From Morinoia aosen (Eukaryota > Arthropoda > Malacostraca > Amphipoda > Talitridae), in the NCBI GenBank assembly GCA_030386875.1, contig CM059560.1, positions 26,654,183 to 26,718,182 on the forward strand: 64,000 nucleotides of DNA. The letters run 5' to 3'. The notes under the pieces are model-generated. The model was not told where the DNA came from. It made no database searches and worked only from the letters and a program-made list of their open reading frames with translations. Each line of letters begins with the position of its first letter. Within the stretch, counting starts at the first letter, position 1. This document shows positions 56,610 to 64,000 of the stretch, in pieces. A program made the position numbers and the translations under genes.

Positions 56610-58150
56610 GTAACGTTTTCATTTTATGTTCAAGATTACATTATATACTCAGTATTTCCTTTCCACCTGCAGTATACTCTTACAGTGTTTCAGTATTATA
56701 TTTCTATTCAGTATACTTGGTAGTATTCAATGTATTTACATGTATAATTTGCATGTGGACAGTGTAGGACTGTCTGTAGGTTTCGTAAAGAATTGATTAA
56801 GAACCAGAAACATTAGTGTAGCGTCACACAGGCATATTATAAAGTTACCGGGATTCATTCATATTCATTCATTCACATTGGTGATCGTGTGCTTAAATTA
56901 GATCGCCGATCGTGTACAGAAATCGCATGTAGTTTTCATAATATGATTAACAAATTATGACTTTTTCACTATCAAATTCTTGTTAGTGTCATGCTTATAT
57001 TTTAAATCAAGAGCATAGAGAACAGCTATTGCTAGCATGTTTAAACTTATCCTTCATTCTTCATGAGCTTAATAAAAGGAGAAATAATAAGCCCGATGAT
57101 AAATTTGTAGAAAAAGACTCGGGGTTTCTCCGTAATGGGAATTTACCGTTGCACTGCTAGGGAAAACAGTTGTTGTGGGTTTTCTTGGTGCCTCTCCGGG
57201 AATGTGTCATTCAGCGTCCTCGAATATTCCAGATTCTTGAACGTCAACAACGCCACAACACATTCATCCCTCGGCCTTGAGCTTCACCATTTACTTTGCC
57301 TTAGTTCTGCCGTGAGCCGGATTTTTACCTTGGCTTTAATTACCTTGCAATTACCTCGGCTTGACTTGCCTTTGGCCCGGTATATTATCTAATTACTGGC
57401 TAAATCTTAAACTGTTTCCAACCACGGACACTTTTCTTCAGTGTGGAATGATCTTAACTTAAGAACCAATTAAGATCTATTTCCGCCTTCAATCACGGCT
57501 CAAATTGATATCATTCCCCTGCTAAAATTACGCAGACTTTGAGCTTAACCCTGAAATCACACTGATTTCTCTAGCCTCGCAAAATTGCCTCACTCATTAA
57601 GTGAATTCCATAAATCACACACACACGCACAACCCCAGTCGACTTCGGCACTCGCCGGAGCCTTTCCCCTACACGGACTGCGCACCATCTTCAGCCAAGC
57701 TCTTCAGTAAAACAAGACGCAGCGGTCCTTCCGGCTTCTTCAAATAAAAACTCTAACACAGCTGAGTCCCAACCGTGTCGTCATTACCCTCTCGTTAGCG
57801 TGATCTTAAACCTCCTTCTCGAGGTCATTTGCGTTTTGGTAGTTGGTATTATCGTAAAAGTCTACCCAACCATCAAACGTAAAATATCTCATGTGACAAC
57901 TTGGAAATACACATTTTTTTCTTTTTTTTTCTTTTCTTTTTCACCCTTAATCAACATCTATGCATGCTAGGATGATAAAACACAATATCAAAATTACACA
58001 GTGGTTCTAAAATTTTGGTTTTGTTGCTTTTAAACGCAGTAAAACAGTTAGCACGAAAGTTCAAAGTTCAACACAGTCTTTGTCGTAATCGTCTTCAAAA
58101 TATCATAGATTAATAGAGCTTCCAATTGTTCAGGTGAAAACTCAGGTTAC
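56610..58150. other. Unassigned region with CpG-richer stretch
   Basis: No gene was recognised. The stretch 57120-57850 is clearly richer in C, G and CpG than its surroundings and contains an 85-codon plus-strand frame without a domain. It could be a promoter or first-exon region for either strand, including the missing CSP 5' exon about 13 kb away on the minus strand, or unrecognised repeat DNA. A pyrimidine-rich simple stretch lies at 57913-57945. Confidence 0.35.
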
Positions 58151-58155
58151 CAACA

Positions 58156-58437
58156 AACATCGGCATCTTTGGGATGCTTTATTTCCAATCAAGCCTGATA
58201 CAAATGATCTTAAGCATTGGTTTTTCAAATGTCTTATAACTAATACTATATATATATTGGACACCATGATGGTTCCCCCGTAAAGCCGGTACCTATTTCC
58301 GACACCTGGGTCGAGTGGGGTATTGTGCTTGAGCTTTCCCTTATACCCAACGGGGAAAATCGCAGCGCCAGCGCCGGGATACGAACCCGCGACTCCAACA
58401 TACAAATCCGATCCCTTAACCGCTGTGCCACCGCGTA
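58156..58437 (-). mobile_element. tRNA-derived SINE, copy 1
   Basis: On the minus strand the head reads GGTGGCACAGCGGTTAAGGG, with an A-box-like TGGCACAGCGG, and about 40 bp later GGGTTCGTATCCCG, a B-box match to GGTTCRANNCC. This is the internal Pol III promoter of a tRNA-derived SINE. The body follows with TTTTCCCCGTTGGGTATAAG, CACTCGACCCAGGTGTCGG and the 3' end AAGCATCCCAAAGATGCCG. An 85% or better match by eye to the copy at 58987-59262 defines the unit. It is not a functional tRNA gene, because the body replaces the acceptor 3' half. Confidence 0.88.
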
Positions 58438-58587
58438 AAAAACCTCTTAGCGCAGAGTGATGAAATCGATGCTACCAGCAAGTTACGGAAAACAAAATTA
58501 ATGGATGACCTGCTGATATGGGTAAACGCACAAATTTCTATATGGTGATTATTTACTGTTCAGTTTTAGTCGTTAACAATAAATTAA

Positions 58588-58811
58588 CACGTTAACAGCC
58601 GTGTACGTGAGCCACCGTTGGTACACTGAGAGAATTTTTATAATGCTGACGACTGACCAGAAGTCACAAGCTAAATTTTATAAATACTTAATAAACGCTG
58701 AATGAAGTCCCGATCCAGAGAATGATTGTTATTTTCAAAATGGCTTACTACTATTGACTTTCAATTTGAGTTGAATATTGAACTCTAGTTTAACCTGTGG
58801 CGGTTAACGTG
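58588..58811. mobile_element. piggyBac-type MITE, CACGTTAA family, copy 2
   Basis: TTAA at 58584-58587 precedes CACGTTAACAGCCGTGTACG. The right end reads CCTGTGGCGGTTAACGTG followed by TCAA, a decayed TTAA. The interior matches 42744-42963 throughout (TTATAATGCTGACGACTGAC against CATAATGCTGCTGGCCGACC) with clear divergence. It lies between the two tRNA-derived SINEs. Confidence 0.82.
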
Positions 58812-58986
58812 TCAATATTCATGAACTGAACACGACTCGTACTCGATACATCGTCCCGAGTAGTTTTTCGGCAATTGAAACTTTTGCACTGACAATTATT
58901 AAGATCTCATTTGCGTTGAGAGTAAGCTGCTTTCATGGATTGGACAAATGCTCCTATTAAATTGTGATAAATCTTTTGTAAAGGTT

Positions 58987-59262
58987 AACATCGGCATCTT
59001 TGGGATGCTTTATTTCCAATCAAGCCTGATACATATGATCTTAGCATTGGTTTTTCAAATATCTTATAACTAAGCCTATATATAGGACACCATGACGGTT
59101 CCCCCGTAAAGCCGGTACCCATTTCCGACACCTGGGTTGAGTGGGGTATTGTGCTTGAGCTTTCCCTTATACCCAACGGGGAAAATCTCTGCGCCAGCGC
59201 TGGGAACGAACCCGCGACTTCCAGCATACAAGTCCGTTCCCTTAACCGCTGTGCCACGGAGA
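58987..59262 (-). mobile_element. tRNA-derived SINE, copy 2
   Basis: The same family and orientation as the copy at 58156-58437. The head GTGGCACAGCGGTTAAGGGA and the B-box-like GGGTTCGTTCCCAG are retained, and the 3' end is AAGCATCCCAAAGATGCCG. The two copies are about 550 bp apart. Open frames of about 100 codons across both are products of the shared repeat. Confidence 0.88.
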
Positions 59263-59340
59263 GCACTGTAAAGTCAAGAACTTCTCGTGGAGACAACGTT
59301 TTTGTTAAAAACAAGTGTCGAGTTAACGTTCATTGCACTT

Positions 59341-60012
59341 ATAATACGAGGCGTGTCCGTAAAATAAGTTCCACGGATTTTTTCACATAAAAAACTGGTT
59401 TAATTGCAAAGAAAAGTACATTTTTGAAAAGTTCAGTCTTTCCTTCATTTTCTACATAATCGCCGTTGCGTTCTATGCACTTCTGCATTCGAGGCACCCA
59501 CTTCTTTGAACCAGAGTCATAGAACTCTGCCGCCTGTCCGAGTAGAAAACTAACAACCGCGTTTTGTACCTCTTCATCTGTCTGGAATTGGATTCCGCCA
59601 AGGTTTTTCTTCAACTTGGGGAAGAGATGGAAGTCACTTGGTGCTAAGTCTGGGCTTTAGAGTGGGTGAGACACCATTTCCAATCCAAATCTTTCGATGC
59701 GGGCTGTGGTTCGATTGGCGGTGTGCGGTCGGGCGTTGTCATGGTAAAAACGCACTCCTTTTGTCATCATTCCTCTTTTCTTGTTCTGATTTGCACGTCT
59801 AAGATTTTTCAAGGTCTCACAGTACCGTTCAGCATTGATTGTTGTCCCGCGAGGCATAAACTCGCACAACAAAACGCCTTTTCGATCCCAAAAAAGGCTA
59901 GCCATGATTTTCCCGGCAGACAGGATTTGTTTGAACTTCTTTGCTCTTAGCAAAGAAGGGTGCTTCCATTGCTTCAATTGCTCCTTTGTTTCCGGTGTCG
60001 TTTCCGGTGTAG
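59341..60012 (-). pseudogene. mariner transposase, C-terminal half, with 3' TIR
   Basis: The minus strand reads KEQLKQWKHPSLL, WDRKGVLLCEFMPRG, HDNARPHTA, SPDLAPSDFHLFPKLKKNLG and KWVPRMQKCIERNGDYVE. These are diagnostic blocks of a mariner (DD34D) transposase. The second and third catalytic Asp (HDNA and PSD) are 34 residues apart as expected. The N-terminal half, including the helix-turn-helix and the first Asp, is missing. One in-frame TAA (59659-59657) replaces the conserved Tyr before SPDLAP; the frame is otherwise open from about 60010 to 59342. The terminus near 59347-59370 (ACGAGGCGTGTCCGTAAAAT) is a TIR-like end beside TA. The break at about 60012 coincides with the start of the LINE. 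Confidence 0.9.
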
Positions 60013-60213
60013 TTGAGGCTGCGGTAGTGAGAGGAGGTGAGGTGTCGCTGCTCCAGCGAGGAGTTGTTTGGTGCTATTATTCAAGCACCTCAAAATGTGA
60101 TGAAAAACTGAGCATCCGTGAATGTACTTTCTACATCATTGAATCGTAAAACTGGAAAAAGTCATCAAAACAATCAGCTGTGAAAAGTGCTGAATTTCAT
60201 CGTGCAAAACTGA

Positions 60214-60558
60214 ATGGCGCTTTCTGTAAGCTATGTTTTAGACTCGAAGTGTGTGTGTCTGTGTGTGCAACAGACCCCGGAAATGGTCACTTCCGCCTCT
60301 CTCCCTGGTGAACCGAAACAACCCCCTCCCTCCTCCTCCGCATCCCCTGTCACTCGCACCTACTTGAACCGGAACAAGCTTACCACGGATACTAACGTGA
60401 AGCAAAAAACACCTGATGAAATAGCAAAGTTGAATTCTGTGAATACCAACATAAAATACAGTGATAAATTTACGCAATCCTCATCTGTTATTGCGAAATT
60501 TATGTTGAGTGTCAGTGAATATGAATTGAGTGTCTGTGGGTTTCTTTTCATCGCCTGA
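60214..60558 (+). other. Open frame in the LINE leader, unknown
   Basis: 114 codons starting MALSVSYVL, with a PPPSSSASPVTRTYLNRNKL stretch and a Lys/Asn-rich middle. It lies upstream of ORF1 in the same frame phase (60214 and 60759 differ by a non-multiple of three, so a shift would be needed to join them). No domain was recognised. It may be a short upstream ORF of the element or chance. Confidence 0.3.
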
Positions 60559-60758
60559 CAGTTTATTTTTCATCCCATTTTAAAAGCAATGTCACCTATG
60601 TCTCCTACATCTCAAACCATGGAAACCAAAATCGCAGCAAAATAGAAGTTGTACTCTGGCAAGACCGTGCCTCGTGTCAATGAACTCTCAGGGATCAAGC
60701 TTTGTAAACGATTTCAATAACTTCTAATCAGTGAACAAAACCTAAAATATCTTTCACG

Positions 60759-63152
60759 ATGTATTCATATGAAACTCGCTCTGCTACTCGTAAAGCGGCT
60801 TTATCTGGAGAAATAACATCCCTCACAACGCCGCTTGAAAACTCAAAGCCAAATCAGCAGAATATATCTGAACCGCTCATGAAACGGAAACGAAAACCAC
60901 CAAAAACGTCACGCGTAAAATCGCTCGTTCAAAAGCCTCAACCGCTCAAAATAACAGAAGAAACCCCGACGGTAAAGCAGTGCAACGTCAACGAAAGCAC
61001 TGCAACGCATCTACCATCACCAGAGCGAACCGACAGAGAGTCGACAGAAGGTCGCCCGACTGAGAGTCGAGTTTCTGAGCCACTCGCCACAGACATAAAT
61101 CTCTCAAGCGCTGCTGGTAACAACGAAATTTTCACACCGGCATCGCAAGCAGTCAAAACAAGCCCTAGCAAGAGCAAGGAAGAAGCCCCTGAGCCTGGAT
61201 TCTACAATCCAAGCAGTCCTCGAGAAGATACACCAGCGAAAGAATCAAGAAATGTCCCACGGGGTATGATGGGTAAAAATGTAGATTTGTCACTAGCTAC
61301 CGAGAATGATGCGATGAATGAGCCTAATATTTACTATTCTTATATTTCTAATATTTATAATTCTAGTGATCAGAATTACCTGAATATTACATCAAACAGC
61401 TTGCACCCGCTTCAAATTTCAATGTCCCATTTCATTCACCAGGTAAACAATAACCTGTCTCTCACTGTAGCCCACTTAACGAAAATGTCAAAACAGCGGA
61501 CGCCTCCAACTGCACTTTCGATATCTTCAACCGCTTCAAATATTAGGCTCATTACAGAACAACTTTTCAAATTGAACTTGCATGTAAGCTCTTTCGATCT
61601 TACGCCAAAGATCCCGTTTTCGACAAGCCAATTTTCTGACTCGCACTGCAAAAAAACTCTGGATACTTTTCTTGTCGGAGATAGAATTCTCACGGCGGTC
61701 CAGAGGACCGACATTGACCCCTCTTGTAAAATACGAACTGTAATTTCCAGTCGCATTGATGATCTCCTGAACGTAATTGACCAAATGCCTCAATTCACTA
61801 ACTACATCGTTTGCTTCAGAGACTTAAGCCTCTCACAACCTAACATTGCTAAAATCAAAGAACTCATATTTTCTAAGCATGCGTCAGCCCGTATTTGTGT
61901 CGTGAGTGCGTGTAGCGGTAAACAATTGCATCAGGCGCTGAACTTGTGCAAAACAAACGGTATTAAATTGATTCCGCTCCGAACAAACGGTGCAACTGAT
62001 CTCATAACTTGCAATGATGTTCGTACTTGGCCCGGTACAAGAGAAGAAACACACCATTTTCTTCAACAGATTGCTCTCAGATCGAGTCTAAAACTCACTT
62101 TACAATCTAGCTCATGTCTCATAAACTCAAATGGACTAGATGACAAAACTGAATGCTCCAACATCAGTACAAAACAGCAAAATGAATTGAAGAATTCTAC
62201 TCGATCACTAACTGCTTCCAGTGAAGTCTCCAGAAACCTGATTCATTGCTTGCCTATTGGGAATGAACGTTCCCCTCCATTGATCTCCGGCTACCGCAGA
62301 GTACCCACAAAAAACAGGTTCTCGTTATTATCTGATGCGAACTCAGAGAGCGATATACCCTCATCACAAACGAGTACAAATCATCAACAACCAACCACGT
62401 ACTCGGAAGCAGTAAAATCAGTACAAAGAGAAAAATTGCAGCAGAATCTCGGTCAAAATCCGATAAAATATTTACAGCCAAACCGCACACATAACCACCA
62501 CCAAGAGAGTGGAAAGAACAAGAGCACCTCTCATTTCTCAGTCGCTCACTCAACTAAAACTGGCCACAGCCCGCAAATTCATAGCCAGGAAAGCAAGAAA
62601 TCCAAACAACTCTCGTCTGAAAATGCTGAATGTCAGCCTAAATATCACTCAAGCCCCATGTACTCACTCGTCAGTACCACAATGGATGAATTAAAACGAT
62701 CATTGAAAGTGAAGCTGCATCCTACCATAGCCGATGGGCACTGCCTCCTTCATGCAGTAACTCACCAGCTTAAAACAAAATCGCCCTCAAAATGGAGTTA
62801 CAATTCCTTAAAAGCAGCAATAAAAAAAGAAAGCACTACAAATGAAAACAAATATGTCAATTTCCTTGCCAAGAAAAGCGGTGATCTACCTAGGCTCATA
62901 AGTAAATACATTGACGAAAAACATTTTGATCATGATGCTGGGGACTTAATACCACATATCATATCAAAGATCACTGGTAGGAGAATTTTCATCTTCGATG
63001 AGCAAGACGATGGTATTTGGAGAACAGTAGTCGACCCCTCACCAGAAGGATCAACTAATAACCATCCGTTGATGCTTCATCGGAAAAATTATCACTACAG
63101 TACCCTTGTTGCACAAGACAAAAACAAGACTGATATCACATCATCTTCATGA
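60759..63152 (+). CDS. LINE ORF1 protein: SGNH-like region plus OTU-type cysteine protease domain
   Basis: 797 residues. Residues 1-200 are Ser/Thr/Pro/Lys-rich and low in complexity. Residues about 300-440 resemble the SGNH-esterase-like domain known from CR1/L2-type ORF1 proteins (LVGDRIL at 305-311, a hydrophobic YIVCF strand, ICVVSACSG, DLITCNDVRTWPG). However, the nucleophile position in GDS reads GDR (R309), so esterase activity is unlikely. Residues about 640-785 match the OTU fold: D659-G-H-C662 (IADGHCLLHAV) supplies the catalytic Cys, the middle DAGDLIPHIISKITG fits the OTU core, and H779 in NYHYSTLV is the expected His. It ends in TGA at 63150-63152. The OTU call is by motif; the SGNH call is weaker. 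Confidence 0.8.
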   Translation: MYSYETRSATRKAALSGEITSLTTPLENSKPNQQNISEPLMKRKRKPPKTSRVKSLVQKPQPLKITEETPTVKQCNVNESTATHLPSPERTDRESTEGRPTESRVSEPLATDINLSSAAGNNEIFTPASQAVKTSPSKSKEEAPEPGFYNPSSPREDTPAKESRNVPRGMMGKNVDLSLATENDAMNEPNIYYSYISNIYNSSDQNYLNITSNSLHPLQISMSHFIHQVNNNLSLTVAHLTKMSKQRTPPTALSISSTASNIRLITEQLFKLNLHVSSFDLTPKIPFSTSQFSDSHCKKTLDTFLVGDRILTAVQRTDIDPSCKIRTVISSRIDDLLNVIDQMPQFTNYIVCFRDLSLSQPNIAKIKELIFSKHASARICVVSACSGKQLHQALNLCKTNGIKLIPLRTNGATDLITCNDVRTWPGTREETHHFLQQIALRSSLKLTLQSSSCLINSNGLDDKTECSNISTKQQNELKNSTRSLTASSEVSRNLIHCLPIGNERSPPLISGYRRVPTKNRFSLLSDANSESDIPSSQTSTNHQQPTTYSEAVKSVQREKLQQNLGQNPIKYLQPNRTHNHHQESGKNKSTSHFSVAHSTKTGHSPQIHSQESKKSKQLSSENAECQPKYHSSPMYSLVSTTMDELKRSLKVKLHPTIADGHCLLHAVTHQLKTKSPSKWSYNSLKAAIKKESTTNENKYVNFLAKKSGDLPRLISKYIDEKHFDHDAGDLIPHIISKITGRRIFIFDEQDDGIWRTVVDPSPEGSTNNHPLMLHRKNYHYSTLVAQDKNKTDITSSS

Positions 63153-64000
63153 CAAAATACTGTTGTCCAGTTAAATGGCAGTCTCTCAAATACACCAGAT
63201 GCTAGACTTGACACTCTGGGCAACAATGATAAAATCAATAAATCCACGAAACAGTCCCTACCAAAAAATCCCTCTGATGCCACAAATAATCGCCATAAAA
63301 TAAAAAACAATAAAATTAAACATATCAATGCTCGTAGCCTCTTTAGTAAACTGGATGACATTAGAGTAATGTTGGTCACAGAAGACATTGACATTTTATG
63401 TGTTTCCGAGACATGGTTCGATTCGCGAACTCAGAGCTCCTTTTTCAATATTCCCGATTACGTGCTGTACCGCCATGACGGCGTTAAAAATAGCAAAGGT
63501 AGTGGTTCTTGTATTTTCGTAAAAGAAGTTTACCAGTCGTCTTTACTTTTAACAAACGAAGTGTGCGAAGGCATAGAGATGGTTTGGTTGAAAGTGCAAA
63601 TAAATAAACATAAATCCATCATTACCGGCAGCCTTTACCGGCACCCATCAGCTTCTCTACCAAAAACAGTAGAGTTCATTGAGAAAATTTTCAAAGAAAT
63701 TTTAGCTACAAAAATGTCATTCTTTGCTTTCGGTGATTTTAATATTGACCTAACGGATGAAGAAAATCAGCTTAGCAGACTGTTGTACAAACTAAACCTT
63801 TCACAAATGGTTAAAGAACCGACTCGCGTTACAAGTGTATCTAAGACTCTCCTCGATCTAGCAATCACAAACAAACCTACGGCAATACTAAATACAGTAA
63901 TATCACCCTCTGTCGCCGATCACCACTCTGTAGAATGTAAAATTAATATTGCAAAGGAAAGACAAAACTATCGTCTCATGACTTACCGCCTAAAAAGTCA
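63153..64000 (+). CDS. LINE ORF2 (partial): apurinic-type endonuclease domain
   Basis: Directly after the ORF1 stop the same frame stays open to the window edge (282 codons). From 63318 it reads KHINARSLFSKLDDIR, DILCVSETW, GSLYRHPSA, FAFGDFNIDL and SVADHHSVE. These are the APE-endonuclease motifs of LINEs (catalytic Asn in NARS, Glu in SETW, Tyr/Arg block, Asp/Asn in GDFN, Asp-His in DHH), which nick the target DNA. There is no in-frame ATG between 63153 and the first catalytic Asn; the first one (63369-63371) falls inside the domain. Translation therefore needs read-through of the TGA, re-initiation at a non-ATG codon, or a single ORF was broken here. Confidence 0.9.

Larger units (their letters stand above)
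60014..64000 (+). mobile_element. LINE (CR1/L2-like) with OTU domain in ORF1, runs off the right edge
   Basis: A non-LTR retrotransposon in plus orientation. About 745 bp of leader (60014-60758) precedes ORF1 (60759-63152) and the endonuclease part of ORF2 (63153 to the edge). The reverse transcriptase would lie beyond the window. The leader contains an open frame at 60214-60558 (114 codons, Ser/Pro/Thr-rich) of unknown meaning. The 5' border is inferred from where mariner similarity stops, so it is approximate. The ORFs are nearly intact, which suggests a fairly young copy. Confidence 0.88.

Noticed and set aside
57120-57850. Possible LTR
   Set aside because: An AATAAA-like motif and GC-rich DNA are present, but there is no second copy, no TG...CA borders and no target duplication. 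No LTR or virus-like element could be supported anywhere in the window.
58370-58437. tRNA gene call from A and B boxes
   Set aside because: The promoter boxes are present but the sequence continues into a repeat body shared by two copies, with no acceptor stem closure. It is a SINE head, not a tRNA gene.
58142-59314. Two similar protein-like frames with GIRESSSTIPHSTQVSE
   Set aside because: They are translations of the two tRNA-derived SINEs.
1-64000. CRISPR arrays, operons or bacterial features
   Set aside because: Spliced host gene and eukaryotic transposons throughout. The regular 21-bp and 68-bp repeats have no unique spacers.

Overview
This is eukaryotic, intron-rich, AT-rich DNA, most likely from an arthropod and probably an insect. 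The deduced cysteine-string protein has the arthropod-type C-terminus known from Drosophila Csp, the introns run to several kilobases, and the transposon mix (piggyBac, mariner, Tc1, CR1/L2-like LINE, tRNA-type SINE) fits. The sequence does not identify the species.

Layout. (a) 1-21 kb: no recognisable host gene. It holds repeat debris, a Tc1/mariner-type MITE (2.3 kb), a 1-kb minisatellite built from 21-bp units (5.3-6.3 kb), a Tc1 transposase remnant (15.4 kb) and SINE fossils. (b) 21.0-44.8 kb, minus strand: the gene for cysteine-string protein (CSP/DNAJC5), the Hsc70 co-chaperone of synaptic vesicles. Nine coding exons can be placed with splice sites. The start codon is at 44778 and the last exon found ends at 21047; a short terminal exon further left was not located. 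Its C-terminal part is unusual: three separate exons each encode an Asn-Pro-Phe motif, two of them are tandem duplicates, and there is an acidic exon that would give an alternative C-terminus. (c) CSP introns and 5' flank, 26-51 kb: packed with a roughly 350-bp SINE-like family that has 9-15-bp target-site duplications, an A/T-rich tandem tail and a triple-hairpin 5' end, including two cases of one copy inserted in another. (d) 51-55 kb: a 1.67-kb piggyBac-like element with TTAA flanks, carrying a nested foldback, then a separate foldback element with a 55-bp hairpin core. (e) 56.3 kb: a plausible TATA/Inr promoter and possible first exon of an unidentified plus-strand gene. (f) 58-60 kb: two tRNA-derived SINEs, a piggyBac MITE and the C-terminal half of a mariner transposase. 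(g) 60.0-64.0 kb, plus strand: a LINE running off the right edge. Its first ORF (797 aa) has a degenerate SGNH-like region and an OTU-type cysteine protease domain. The apurinic endonuclease of ORF2 follows in the same frame after a single TGA, with no ATG available to start it.

The only confidently identified host gene is CSP. The most unusual observations are the OTU-bearing LINE, the NPF exon expansion of CSP, and the SINE-like family with its hairpin end. Without tools, all homology calls rest on recognised motifs and manual alignment from memory.
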